From: Planctomycetaceae bacterium
GTDB taxonomy: Bacteria; Planctomycetota; Planctomycetia; Planctomycetales; Planctomycetaceae
Reading direction: 5' to 3'
Length of the DNA stretch: 11,022 bases
Assembly: GCA_020426085.1 (NCBI GenBank)
Contig: JAGQQP010000080.1
Span: 1 to 11,022, forward strand
The notes beneath the pieces were generated by a model. It ran no database searches, was not told the DNA's origin, and was given only the letters and a program-made list of their open reading frames with translations. How positions within the stretch are numbered: the stretch's first letter is position 1; every line of letters begins with the position of its first letter. Shown in pieces: positions 1-7,551 of the stretch. Position numbers and translations under genes: made by a program.

Positions 1-1813
1 CAGCGGGCCGAAGCAAATTCGGACTCCCGTGGATGCCTTCATCACCCGAATGTGGCAGCAACAGAAAATCAAGCCAGCAGAAGAAGCGGACAAAGCAACG
101 CTGATCCGAAGACTGTCACTCGATCTGATCGGTCTGCCTCCCACGCTGGCGGAAGTTGAAGCATTTGAAAACGATACCGATCCGCGGGCCTACGAAAAGC
201 TGGTGGAGCGTCTGCTGGCTTCTCCTCATTACGGCGAACGCTGGGCACGGTACTGGTTGGATCTGACACGCTGGGCCGAGAGTCACGGGTATCAGCACGA
301 TCTGCCTCGACCTTTTGCGTGGCGGTATCGGGATTATGTGATCGAGAGTTTCAATGCAGACAAGCCTTATGATGTGTTCCTCAAGGAGCAACTGGCGGGG
401 GATGAACTGACGCCTTATGCAGATGAGCATGTGATTGCGACCGGCTTTCTGGCGTCGGCCCGGATCAGCGGTAACAATATGGACAAGGCGGCGCAGCGGA
501 ACGACGTGCTGGTGGACATTGTGAATGTGACGAGCAGTGCGCTGCTGGGGCTGACGCTGGAATGTGCGCAGTGCCATAATCATAAGTTCGATCCCTTGAC
601 GCAGCGGGATTACTATCGGTTACAGGGTTTCTTTGTGAATGGCCAGCTGGGGAACCTGTCGTTACAGGGAGAAGATCTGCCTAACCCGACCGATCTGAAA
701 TCGTGGATGACCAAAGGGACGTTTGATTTTTATCAGCGCGAAGCCAAGAAACTGATCAACAGAAAACGGTTTTCTCATACGACACAGCCACACACGTGGG
801 GTTATTTTTCTCCGTTGACGGGGCACGATAAAATCGAACGGTTGCCTGTCGTGAACCGAGATCCGATTCCCTATTCTGCGGAACGGTTGAAGCAGACGAA
901 GTCGCAGATTCTGATTCGCGGCGATGTGCATAAGCCAGGACTGGAAGTCGGAAAAGGCTGGCCTGCCGTTCTGGGGGTGACGAACGTCGATGCGGAGAAA
1001 CTCTCGCGGACGGCGCTGGCAGAGTGGATGAGCGATCGCAAGAATCCGCTGGTCTCACGTGTCTGGGTGAACCGATTGTGGCAGTATCACTTCGGGCGGG
1101 GGCTGGTTTCAACGCCCAGTGACTTCGGCGTGCAGGGAGAACCGCCTTCACATCCGGAACTGCTGGACTGGCTGGCGATGGAACTGATGGAAGAGGGCTG
1201 GAGTACCAAGCATATTCATCGGCTGATTGTTCTGTCAGCAGCGTATCGTCAGTCGCGTACTTTTGATGAAACGAACTTCAGGAAAGACCCGGAGAATCAA
1301 TATCTATGGAGCTGGCCGCGACGTCGACTGGAAGCAGAGGCGATTCGCGACTCAATTCTGTGTGCGACGGGGGAATTGAAACAGGAGCTGGGCGGACCGA
1401 GTGTTCCACAAGAGCGGGAAGAAGAAAATCTCAGACGCACCATCTATCTGTTTCAACGAAGAAGCGAGATGCCGTCAGTGATGGCGATGTTTGATGCGCC
1501 GGACAGTATTACCAGCTGTTCGCGCCGGCAGGTTTCGACGGTGGCACTGCAGCCTTTATTCATGTTGAACAGCCAGTTCATGGATCGGCGGGCACAGGTA
1601 CTCGCGAAAAAGATTATGGAAGCGTCGAGCGATGATGCTGATTTGCAGGTGGAGACCGCGTTTTTGAGAGTTCTCGGTCGTAAGCCAAATGCGGAAGAAC
1701 AGGGGCGGTCTGTGTCCCTGCTACAGAGTGGTTCAGGCGAAGAGGCGGAGCGGCGGTTGTCGATGTTGTGCCATGCGTTACTGAATCTGAATGAGTTTAT
1801 TTATATCCCTTAA
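1..1813 (+). CDS. DUF1549/DUF1553 (PSCyt2-PSD1) protein, C-terminal part, 5' end outside window
   Basis: Large planctomycete protein of unknown biochemical role, predicted outside the cytoplasm. The frame is open from base 2, and the residues before the GTG at 29 (IRTPV, then DAFI) already look like family sequence, so the true start lies upstream. Numbering from that GTG, the DUF1549 region covers about residues 10-205, with [23 protein letters not shown] and the haem-type motif CAQCH at 179-183 (bases 563-577) followed by NHKFDPL. DUF1553 covers about 320-570, with [31 protein letters not shown] and the [11 protein letters not shown] segment. Full-length relatives often carry an N-terminal PSCyt1 cytochrome domain, which would lie off the left edge. 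The DUF1501 gene starts 14 bases after the stop, so the two are probably co-transcribed. Family assignment is firm; haem binding by the single CxxCH is inference. Confidence 0.95.
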   Translation, partial: SGPKQIRTPVDAFITRMWQQQKIKPAEEADKATLIRRLSLDLIGLPPTLAEVEAFENDTDPRAYEKLVERLLASPHYGERWARYWLDLTRWAESHGYQHDLPRPFAWRYRDYVIESFNADKPYDVFLKEQLAGDELTPYADEHVIATGFLASARISGNNMDKAAQRNDVLVDIVNVTSSALLGLTLECAQCHNHKFDPLTQRDYYRLQGFFVNGQLGNLSLQGEDLPNPTDLKSWMTKGTFDFYQREAKKLINRKRFSHTTQPHTWGYFSPLTGHDKIERLPVVNRDPIPYSAERLKQTKSQILIRGDVHKPGLEVGKGWPAVLGVTNVDAEKLSRTALAEWMSDRKNPLVSRVWVNRLWQYHFGRGLVSTPSDFGVQGEPPSHPELLDWLAMELMEEGWSTKHIHRLIVLSAAYRQSRTFDETNFRKDPENQYLWSWPRRRLEAEAIRDSILCATGELKQELGGPSVPQEREEENLRRTIYLFQRRSEMPSVMAMFDAPDSITSCSRRQVSTVALQPLFMLNSQFMDRRAQVLAKKIMEASSDDADLQVETAFLRVLGRKPNAEEQGRSVSLLQSGSGEEAERRLSMLCHALLNLNEFIYIP

Positions 1814-1827
1814 ATCAGAGGGTCTGC

Positions 1828-3279
1828 ATGTTGTTTGAAGTCAATCAGAAAAACGGTTTTACGTTCCCGCAGTGCAGTCGGCGATCCATGCTGAAAGAGA
1901 GTGTACTGGGCTTTGGTGCGGTCGGCCTGATGTCATTACTGGCTGAAGAGGGACTACTGTGTGCCGACGATGGCTCACCGATGCACACTGTTCAAAGTCA
2001 TTTTCCAGCGACAGCAAAAAGCGTGATCTTTCTGTTCATGTCGGGCGGGCCGAGCCAGGTGGATACGTTTGATCCCAAGCCTCTGCTGACGAAGCTGGAA
2101 GGGCAGGCGGTGCCTGATGACATTGCAGCCCGGGTTCCGAATATTCCGCGGGCCGGTCTGGGTTCCAAACTGATGGCGTCTCCTTTTACGTTTCAGCAAT
2201 ACGGGGAGAGCGGGATTCCGGTGTCGAACCTGTTTCCGGCGACAGCGGAGATGGTAGATGAGCTGTGTCTGCTGCGATCGGTCAATCATCGTGTGCCCGT
2301 GCATGGGCCGGGGGAATGCATTGCGCTGACTGGTTCGGCAGTCGGAGACCGACCCAGTCTGGGAGCTTGGATGACGTATGGCCTGGGGAGTGAAAGCCGT
2401 GACCTGCCCGCTTTTATTTCCCTGCTGTCAAACAGTACCGGCCCGGCTCCACAGACTCCCGGCTGGGGGGCCGGCTTTCTGCCTTCCCGGTATCAGGGGA
2501 CTCTGGTGGATGGGAAACGGGGCATTCCCTATACCAAAATGCCGGCCGGCTATTCGAATGAGAACCGCCGCGAACAGTTGGATTTCATCAAGTGGATGAA
2601 CGAGAAGCATCTGAATCAGCTGGGTGAGGATTCGGAGCTGGAAGCGCGGATTGCTTCGTATGAACTGGGATTTCGTCTGCAGACTTCAGCACCGGAAGTT
2701 TTCGACCTCGAAAGTGAAACGGCGGAGACCGCGAAATTGTATGGCCTGGATGACAAGCCAACCGCAGAGTTCGGCAGGCATTGTCTGATTGCTCGAAGGC
2801 TGGTTGAGCGCGGCGTGCGGGTGGTGCAGCTGCGAAACGGAGGCTGGGACGCGCATGGTTCTCTGAAAGGGAACCATGTGAAACAGGCGCGGGCCACGGA
2901 TGTGCCGATTGCGGGATTACTCAGAGATCTGAAGCAGCGGGGACTGCTGGATGAAACGCTGGTGATCTGGGGAGGTGAGTTTGGACGCACGCCTACCACG
3001 GAAGGGAATGTGACGGGAGATCGTCGGGGCCGCGATCATCTGCCGACGACGTATTGCATGTGGATGGCCGGTGGTGGCGTACAGGGGGGACAGATTATCG
3101 GTCAGACGGATGAGCTGGGATATACACCGGTGGAACGTCCGGTTTCCCCTGCAGATCTGCATGCGACGCTGTTACACGCGCTGGGGCTCGATCAGCACAA
3201 GCTGTTTTATCGGCATAACAACCGGAAAGAGATCGCGACGGTGCTGGGCGGGGAAGTGATCAGCGAGGTGTTCGGGTAA
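1828..3279 (+). CDS. DUF1501 family protein, Tat-exported
   Basis: Protein of 483 residues with the alkaline-phosphatase/sulfatase-like fold expected for DUF1501; no enzymatic activity is established. The N-terminus holds a twin-arginine-type signal (SRRSMLK, arginines 18-19) followed by the hydrophobic stretch [13 protein letters not shown], so export in folded form is likely. Family landmarks in order are [18 protein letters not shown] (68-85), [12 protein letters not shown] (159-170), [13 protein letters not shown] (332-344), [12 protein letters not shown] (378-389) and [17 protein letters not shown] (401-417). The length is usual for the family. The ATG at 1828 follows a GAGGG sequence about 6 bases upstream. 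It sits directly behind the DUF1549/DUF1553 gene, a stereotyped planctomycete pair, which suggests a joint role at the cell surface or in the periplasm (inference). No clear U-tailed terminator follows. Confidence 0.95.
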   Translation: MLFEVNQKNGFTFPQCSRRSMLKESVLGFGAVGLMSLLAEEGLLCADDGSPMHTVQSHFPATAKSVIFLFMSGGPSQVDTFDPKPLLTKLEGQAVPDDIAARVPNIPRAGLGSKLMASPFTFQQYGESGIPVSNLFPATAEMVDELCLLRSVNHRVPVHGPGECIALTGSAVGDRPSLGAWMTYGLGSESRDLPAFISLLSNSTGPAPQTPGWGAGFLPSRYQGTLVDGKRGIPYTKMPAGYSNENRREQLDFIKWMNEKHLNQLGEDSELEARIASYELGFRLQTSAPEVFDLESETAETAKLYGLDDKPTAEFGRHCLIARRLVERGVRVVQLRNGGWDAHGSLKGNHVKQARATDVPIAGLLRDLKQRGLLDETLVIWGGEFGRTPTTEGNVTGDRRGRDHLPTTYCMWMAGGGVQGGQIIGQTDELGYTPVERPVSPADLHATLLHALGLDQHKLFYRHNNRKEIATVLGGEVISEVFG

Positions 3280-3363
3280 ACCGCGAATTGCATGAAATAT
3301 TTCTACCACGGCCAGTACGAAAAGACACGAAAAAATTGCAGATGAATGTACGGTAGAGAAAGT
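3280..3363. other. Intergenic A-rich stretch with tandem ACGAAAA units
   Basis: Left part of the 381-base gene-free region. It contains the short palindrome gaaatatttc (3294-3303) and two copies of ACGAAAA spaced 10 bases apart (3317-3323 and 3327-3333). No gene, no T-tailed terminator and no promoter is convincing here. It may be the remnant of a dispersed intergenic repeat, but that cannot be shown from one copy. Confidence 0.35.
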
Positions 3364-3417
3364 GGGTGGTATCGGATGTAATCCGATATTGCCGGAGGCA
3401 ACAGGAGGTTGTCAGGG
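3364..3417 (+). repeat. Double-hairpin repeat element, copy A
   Basis: The copy starts with GGGTGG (3364-3369). Next comes an 8-bp hairpin, TATCGGAT, GTA loop, ATCCGATA (3370-3388), and then a second hairpin, TTGCC, GGA loop, GGCAA (3389-3401). A tail follows that shares CAGGA and CAG blocks with copy B. Copy B lies on the opposite strand 85 bases away and aligns without gaps over 54 positions, 33 of them identical. The four paired differences in hairpin 1 all keep base pairing. The layout of a short guide-like sequence next to a hairpin resembles REP elements, but membership of a known family is not shown. Confidence 0.75.
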
Positions 3418-3502
3418 TAAAGGTGCGAACTGGTAATTCTCTTTCCGTACTCAGTCCAGAATGGTTTTGATAGCAAACGAGCTGTTTTTTGCTTGAACGC
3501 AA

Positions 3503-3556
3503 CACTGTCAGTTTCCTGCTCGCTGCGCTCGGCCCGAATTACATTCGGGCCCACCC
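3503..3556 (-). repeat. Double-hairpin repeat element, copy B (inverted)
   Basis: Read on the minus strand, this copy begins GGGTGG (complement of 3551-3556). It continues with GCCCGAAT, GTA loop, ATTCGGGC (complement of 3532-3550) and then CGAGC, GCA loop, GCGAG (complement of 3519-3531). In the second hairpin the middle two pairs are a tandem G.A/A.G mismatch and the others are Watson-Crick. A CAGGAAACTG tail follows, which can form a small hairpin with a GAAA loop. Copies A and B face outward, so 3364-3556 forms an imperfect inverted-repeat unit of 193 bases with an 85-base centre (3418-3502) in which no gene is seen. Confidence 0.75.
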
Positions 3557-3583
3557 ATGTGTGGGGTTGAGTTGAGAAATTTC

Positions 3584-3612
3584 TTGAGCACCTTTTTTAG
3601 AGTTGATATTCT
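3584..3612 (+). promoter_or_regulatory. Candidate sigma70-type promoter for the SUKH gene
   Basis: TTGAGC (3584-3589) and TATTCT (3607-3612) are separated by 17 bases. Each matches its consensus hexamer at four of six positions. Transcription would start near 3619, about 40 bases before the ATG at 3661. Planctomycete promoters are poorly characterised, so this is a consensus match only. Confidence 0.35.
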
Positions 3613-3660
3613 GAAATGATTCACAGCTGATATCGCATCGTTATTTTTGGATACATACTC

Positions 3661-4098
3661 ATGTCCTGGAAAGATCAGATCCTGAAGTTATGCAGCGACG
3701 CCGAATTCTTTCCCGGTGCAACGTTGCATGCAATTCAGCAGGCGGAAGCCGAACTGGGAGTCGCTCTGCCAGAGGACCTGGCCAGTCTGTTGCGGGAATC
3801 AAACGGGGTTGAAGGTGAATACGGGCTGGGGCTGATCTGGCCGCTGGAGCGTATCGTGCGGGAAAACAAAGAGTTTCGCGAGAACCCGGACTTTCCGGAA
3901 CTGTATATGCCTTTTGATCATCTGCTCTTCTTTGCGGACGCCGGTAATGGGGATCAGTTCGCTTATCCAATCCAGGCCGGAGAAATCCGCAGGCCCGATG
4001 TATTTGTCTGGAACCACGAAGAAGACAGTCGAACCTGCTGCGCCCCGTCGCTGTCGGCTTATCTGGAACGCTGGCTCACGGGTGAGCTGCTGCTATAG
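3661..4098 (+). CDS. SMI1/KNR4 (SUKH) family protein
   Basis: Cytoplasmic protein of 145 residues that covers one SUKH domain and nothing else. Visible landmarks are IQQAEAELGVALPEDLASLL followed by SNGV (25-50), the central FADAGNGDQFAYPI (91-104), and DVFVWNHEEDSR with CAPSLSAYLERWL (113-139). There is no signal peptide or membrane segment. Many bacterial SUKH proteins are immunity proteins that bind and neutralise nuclease or deaminase toxins of contact-dependent systems. Others have unrelated or unknown roles. No toxin-like gene is seen in the window, so a specific immunity role is not supported here. The ATG at 3661 lacks a strong Shine-Dalgarno sequence. The Nudix gene follows after 69 bases on the same strand. 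Confidence 0.86.
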   Translation: MSWKDQILKLCSDAEFFPGATLHAIQQAEAELGVALPEDLASLLRESNGVEGEYGLGLIWPLERIVRENKEFRENPDFPELYMPFDHLLFFADAGNGDQFAYPIQAGEIRRPDVFVWNHEEDSRTCCAPSLSAYLERWLTGELLL

Positions 4099-4167
4099 AA
4101 CCAAACCCACAACGGTCTGGAAGATAAGCTTTCACTCGTAACTATTCACAGTCAATCTGTTCTGATC

Positions 4168-4608
4168 ATGAAGATTCGCACCAAAGTTATTATTTCACTG
4201 GTTCATGGCGGGCAGGTATTGCTGTCTGAGGGATATGATCCTGTCAGGGATTTTCGGTTTTATATTCCTGTCGGCGGTGGCGTCGAATTTAGAGAAAGGC
4301 TGCAGGATGCCGCTGCGCGGGAGCTGTTTGAAGAGCTGGGGCTGAAAGATCAGGAGCTGCAGTTCCTCAATTTTCATGAATCGATTTTCGAATTTAATGG
4401 GGTTCCCGAACATGAAATCATGTATCATTATCTGTGCCGCATCGACGATTCTGTGAAAGCTGCTTTGCCGGCGGAAGGGATAGAGTCGGATGGCGTGTCG
4501 TTTAAGGTGACCTGGTTTACGGGTGAAGAACTGACTTCGATACGGAATGGACTGGTACCGCCGAAGATCTACGACGATTTATGTCAGGTTCTGTTACAGG
4601 ACGGTTGA
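4168..4608 (+). CDS. Nudix hydrolase
   Basis: Protein of 146 residues that probably hydrolyses a nucleoside diphosphate linked to another moiety; the substrate is not readable from the sequence. It carries a complete canonical Nudix box, GX5EX7REUXEEXGU, at residues 37-59, beginning GGVEFRE and ending RELFEELGL. The metal-binding glutamates (REL and EE) are intact. The strand before it (FYIPVGGGVE) and the later EHEIMYHYLCRI and VTWFTGEEL segments fit a single-domain Nudix fold of normal size. There is no signal peptide. It lies downstream of the SUKH gene on the same strand, and nothing in the sequence links the two functionally. Confidence 0.95.
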   Translation: MKIRTKVIISLVHGGQVLLSEGYDPVRDFRFYIPVGGGVEFRERLQDAAARELFEELGLKDQELQFLNFHESIFEFNGVPEHEIMYHYLCRIDDSVKAALPAEGIESDGVSFKVTWFTGEELTSIRNGLVPPKIYDDLCQVLLQDG

Positions 4609-4697
4609 GTGAATCAGGAAGGGTGATACTGTTTTCAGTTGATTCTGCGAGGTGACCGCGGGCATACGGTTTATCTTTGAGTGAAGTTGTTCACAGT

Positions 4698-4704
4698 GGG
4701 GAGG
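4698..4704 (+). promoter_or_regulatory. Strong Shine-Dalgarno GGGGAGG that decides the LRR gene start
   Basis: GGGGAGG lies 2 bases before ATG 4707 and 5 bases before the in-frame GTG 4710. The frame is also open from a TTG at 4677, but that start has no comparable ribosome binding site. Initiation at 4707 or 4710 is therefore preferred. Confidence 0.6.
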
Positions 4705-4706
4705 TC

Positions 4707-5369
4707 ATGGTGTCAGAGAACTCCACGAAAAACAGTACGCTTGCGTTCCGCTTCTATCTTCGGAAGTTCTGGCTGAGTCTGCTGCTGATGACCGTGATCT
4801 TCCTGGGCGCTGCTTTATGCTATTTCGTCCTCCGTGGCTCTACGCGGAGGCACTATATCTCGGAACTGTTGAAATTTGATGCTGCGATTCGCGCACAATA
4901 TGATGAATACAAATACGATCCCCCCCGGATCGACGCGGGTAATGGCGTGGTTTTAAGAATTGGGCGTGGTCAGCGCGCTGTGGGTCAAGTGTCAGTGGGG
5001 GAACCGCCTCGCCCTTTGAACTGGATTGTGCCTGTCGTAGGAGATTCCTGTTTTACTGACGTTACAGAAATCATCATTATCGACAGCCGATTTTCCGATA
5101 GTGATGTGGAATTGCTGCTTGCCTTTCCGGAACTCCGCGAACTGGATATCTCGGGGACAGCGGTTACCGATGCAGGGCTGGAAAAAATTGCATCACTGGA
5201 TCAACTCGTACTGCTCGAGGTGGATGACACAGCGGTCACAGAGAAAGGATTGCAATCACTGGCTGGCTGCCGAGAGTTAAAAGAATTGAAGATTGATTAT
5301 ACCATTTTGAATGCCAAAGTTCTCCAATTCCTGAAAGCGGAATTGCCTGACTGTGATGTGCACAGGTAA
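4707..5369 (+). CDS. Membrane-anchored leucine-rich repeat protein
   Basis: Protein of 220 residues from ATG 4707. One membrane segment (about 21-42, FWLSLLLMTVIFLGAALCYF) is preceded by arginines and lysine, so the bulk of the chain is predicted outside the cytoplasm. A region of about 75 residues without recognised domain leads into four repeats of 24 residues (about 118-213), of the type ELRELDISGTAVTDAGLEKI. The pattern LxxLxxxxTxVTxxGLxxL is the ribonuclease-inhibitor-like form common in planctomycetes. Such repeats usually bind proteins, but no partner is indicated. Four repeats form only a short solenoid. It opens a run of five plus-strand genes for small membrane or exported proteins. 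Confidence 0.82.
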   Translation: MVSENSTKNSTLAFRFYLRKFWLSLLLMTVIFLGAALCYFVLRGSTRRHYISELLKFDAAIRAQYDEYKYDPPRIDAGNGVVLRIGRGQRAVGQVSVGEPPRPLNWIVPVVGDSCFTDVTEIIIIDSRFSDSDVELLLAFPELRELDISGTAVTDAGLEKIASLDQLVLLEVDDTAVTEKGLQSLAGCRELKELKIDYTILNAKVLQFLKAELPDCDVHR

Positions 5370-5423
5370 AATTTGTCTGCAAAGACGCTTTCGGTAAACG
5401 ACTGATGAGAGATCAAGAAACCA

Positions 5424-5693
5424 ATGAAAAAAATGGATCTGTATCCCGCGTTAATCAACTGGCCGTTTCTGATCATGGGGTTTCTGATCGGAGCCAGCGG
5501 TGGAGCACTGATCGTTCTGCTGGTGATTGCCTACGAACTGATCCGTGTCTGGAGAATGACGAACGCGCTGACAGCAGGCGTGACGCCGAAGACGATCCGT
5601 ACTTATTTTGCCATAGACAATGCCTATCACTGGATCCCCTGGCGCGATCAGGTGCGGGGGATTAATGAACTGCTGAAAAGTCAGGAAGGATAG
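5424..5693 (+). CDS. Small single-pass membrane protein, unknown function
   Basis: Protein of 89 residues with one long hydrophobic segment (about 14-40, ending LIVLLVIAYELI). The tail after it is polar and rich in tryptophan and arginine (RVWRMTNAL, HWIPWRDQVRGINELL). No family is recognised. ATG 5424 and ATG 5433 are both possible starts, and the ribosome binding site is weak (gagatcaag region). The next gene's Shine-Dalgarno begins 8 bases after this stop, so the two are probably translated from one transcript. An 86-codon frame overlapping in another register encodes low-complexity polar sequence and was not kept. Confidence 0.7.
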   Translation: MKKMDLYPALINWPFLIMGFLIGASGGALIVLLVIAYELIRVWRMTNALTAGVTPKTIRTYFAIDNAYHWIPWRDQVRGINELLKSQEG

Positions 5694-5713
5694 TTCCGGA
5701 AAGGGAGTTTCTC

Positions 5714-6166
5714 ATGCTGGTACGAATGACCTGTTTCGTTGTAATCCTGTTATCGGGATCGAGTCTTGCGAAGACCTGTGAACCATTGATCGACACCGAA
5801 AAGTCGTCACTCACCGTGCGACTGCTTGAGCAAAACGAACGGCCCAAAGAGCTGGCCGAATTAACGATCCTGTTTACCGACAATGAAGAGTTCCATTCCC
5901 TGTCCGGCGGAGAACTGCCTGCAGTCCAGGGTGAGCCTCCGCTGGAATTTGGCGTCAAATTAACGGGAAAACTGAAGTCGCTGGACCAGAAGCGATTTCG
6001 TGCCGTGTTGAAACTGGAAGTCGGCAACCATGTGTATTCAGAAGAACCTCAGACACAATTAGTCCGAACCGAGACGATCGAGATTCGGTCCGATCTGGTC
6101 AACGGAGTCAAAAAACGAATTCATTGTGGCGGACAACAATGGTTGGAATTATTGATCGAAAGATGA
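5714..6166 (+). CDS. Small exported protein, unknown function
   Basis: Protein of 150 residues with an N-terminal signal peptide: MLVRMTCFVVILLSGSSLA with probable cleavage near residue 19. The mature part alternates hydrophobic and polar residues, as in a beta-rich fold. It contains EFGVKLTGKLKSLDQKRFRA (about 78-97), ending in QQWLELLIE. Only two cysteines remain after the signal peptide (22 and 138). The start is well supported by AAGGGAG at 5701-5707, 6 bases before the ATG. No family is recognised; weak resemblance to periplasmic beta domains of secretion-system proteins is impression only. It lies 20 bases after the preceding membrane protein gene, consistent with an operon. Confidence 0.76.
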   Translation: MLVRMTCFVVILLSGSSLAKTCEPLIDTEKSSLTVRLLEQNERPKELAELTILFTDNEEFHSLSGGELPAVQGEPPLEFGVKLTGKLKSLDQKRFRAVLKLEVGNHVYSEEPQTQLVRTETIEIRSDLVNGVKKRIHCGGQQWLELLIER

Positions 6167-6252
6167 AGTTCCATTGATTTAATTGACTGGTATCTAATTT
6201 CCTGCAGCAGCCGTTCAACTTCGTTCCTCAAACATGTTCAAGCGAGAGAGTT

Positions 6253-6507
6253 GTGAAACAGTTTCCCATTACCCGTAAACAACATTGGGTTTTTCTGATC
6301 GTATTTTCCCTGTGTGCCCTGCTCGGTCTGGCCAGTCTGGTGATTGCTGAAATTTGTCTGCCCCGTAATCCTGGCGGGATGGCAGGCAGAATGGCCATGT
6401 ATCGTTCCATGGGACTGGGGTCGCTGGCCTGGCTGGGAATTGCGATCTGGTCCGGATACTGTCTCTGGACCGACACGGATCTCGAACAGAAGTCCATTTC
6501 GAATTGA
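6253..6507 (+). CDS. Small two-pass membrane protein, unknown function
   Basis: Protein of 84 residues starting at GTG 6253, with a purine-rich GAGAGAG a few bases upstream. Two hydrophobic segments are predicted, about 12-34 (WVFLIVFSLCALLGLASLVI) and 53-72 (MGLGSLAWLGIAIWSGYCLW). They are joined by a glycine- and methionine-rich loop (CLPRNPGGMAGRMAMYR). Both termini are polar, so a hairpin in the inner membrane is likely. No family is recognised and no catalytic motif is visible. It sits 86 bases after the exported protein gene on the same strand. Confidence 0.7.
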   Translation: MKQFPITRKQHWVFLIVFSLCALLGLASLVIAEICLPRNPGGMAGRMAMYRSMGLGSLAWLGIAIWSGYCLWTDTDLEQKSISN

Positions 6508-6698
6508 CTGATGCGGCTCTCCCGCCCTGCAACCTGTTGCTGACCGGTTTCCGATGAATTGATGCCGGGAAGATCATTTCTCTGAAATTGCGTGCCTGAT
6601 AATATTTATCTGTTTTTCATTGGAGTCTACAGTCACATTATGTCATGATATTCGGATGTCTATATTCGATGAGCATTCAGATCAGACAAAGGACTCCG

Positions 6699-7520
6699 AT
6701 GAAATTTCTGCTGACAAGTATCATGCTGCTGTGCTGTTTTCATTCCACCGTCTCTGCAGACAGCTTCACTATCGGTAATAAAAAGATTGAGGTCCCGGCT
6801 CCGGCAGGGTTTGTACGGGTGACACCTGAGATGGGTGACGTCTATCGACTGGCGCGCAGCCTGACCGATCCTGCTAACGATCTGCTGGCCTATTATATCC
6901 CCGAATCGGATGTCGCCGCCGCGAAAGCGGGGCAGATTCCGCCTCTCAACAGGACCTTCATGTTGAAGGTGAATAAAAAACTGAAAACCGCGGAGCTGGG
7001 TACCGGGGATTTCGCCAAACTCAAAGAGGGGGCAGTCCAGGAAAACCGGAAAATCACAGAGACACTGAAGAAGCAGTTACCCGATCTGTTTGACAAAGTG
7101 AATCAGGGTATCAGTAAAGAGTTCAATATGGACTTTGCCATGCAGGTGTCCCAGGTGGTTCCCCTCGACCCGCATTACGATGTGCCGAATGCCATGGCGT
7201 TTTCCATGTTCGTGACCTACAACGTGTCCGCAGCGGGAGAGAAATCAGATGATGTGGTCTGCTGTACCACCACTTTTCTCGATGCCGACGGCAAAGTCCT
7301 GTTTCTGTATTGCTACGCGCCTCAGGATGAAATCAGCTGGACCCAAAGTGCTGGCAAGGAATGGGCCGAATCGGTGATGGCCAGTAACCCGCAGCCACCT
7401 TCAGGATCAGTCGAGGGAGGCGGGATTCGCAAATACCGGGGAATGGTGAAGTGGATTATCGCCGGCGTCGTCTTTTTACTGATCTCCGTGTTTAAGGGGC
7501 GAGGCAGCAAATCTGCCTGA
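6699..7520 (+). CDS. Exported protein with C-terminal membrane anchor, unknown function
   Basis: Protein of 273 residues. The frame opens at 6645, but ATG 6699 is preferred. It has AAAGGA about 6 bases upstream, and it places a clean signal peptide at the N-terminus (MKFLLTSIMLLCCFHSTVSA, cleavage near residue 20). The mature domain starts with DSFTIGNKKIEVPAPAGFVRV and contains a charged, probably helical middle (about 88-145). A second hydrophobic segment at 248-264 (GMVKWIIAGVVFLLISVF) is followed by KGRGSK, which would hold the domain outside the membrane with a short basic inner tail. Cysteines 188-189 and 205 are the only ones in the mature domain. No family is recognised. It closes the run of small envelope proteins. 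Confidence 0.8.
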   Translation: MKFLLTSIMLLCCFHSTVSADSFTIGNKKIEVPAPAGFVRVTPEMGDVYRLARSLTDPANDLLAYYIPESDVAAAKAGQIPPLNRTFMLKVNKKLKTAELGTGDFAKLKEGAVQENRKITETLKKQLPDLFDKVNQGISKEFNMDFAMQVSQVVPLDPHYDVPNAMAFSMFVTYNVSAAGEKSDDVVCCTTTFLDADGKVLFLYCYAPQDEISWTQSAGKEWAESVMASNPQPPSGSVEGGGIRKYRGMVKWIIAGVVFLLISVFKGRGSKSA

Positions 7521-7523
7521 GAT

Positions 7524-7551
7524 TTCCGGTCGTCCGGAACCGAACATGTTC
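7524..7551 (+). terminator. Two adjacent hairpins after the envelope-protein run (no T-tract)
   Basis: Four bases after the stop at 7520 comes a perfect 6-bp stem (TTCCGG, TCGT loop, CCGGAA; 7524-7539), then the 10-base palindrome GAACATGTTC (7542-7551). No run of T follows, so this is not a classical intrinsic terminator. Pausing or transcript-end protection is possible. Confidence 0.3.

Noticed and set aside
116..583. 155-codon minus-strand open frame within the DUF1549 region
   Set aside because: It is an antisense shadow of a well-recognised domain, rich in R, H, Q and P, with no family features.
3418..3502. A small gene or RNA between the two repeat copies
   Set aside because: No start with a ribosome binding site and no stable independent fold were seen in these 85 bases. 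The longer minus-strand frames that cross it run through both hairpin elements.
4677..4706. TTG start ten codons upstream for the LRR gene
   Set aside because: There is no ribosome binding site for TTG 4677, whereas GGGGAGG stands directly before ATG 4707 and GTG 4710.
5405..5665. 86-codon plus-strand frame overlapping the small membrane protein at 5424
   Set aside because: The product is a polar, low-order sequence. The 5424 frame gives a coherent membrane segment and leads directly into the next ribosome binding site.
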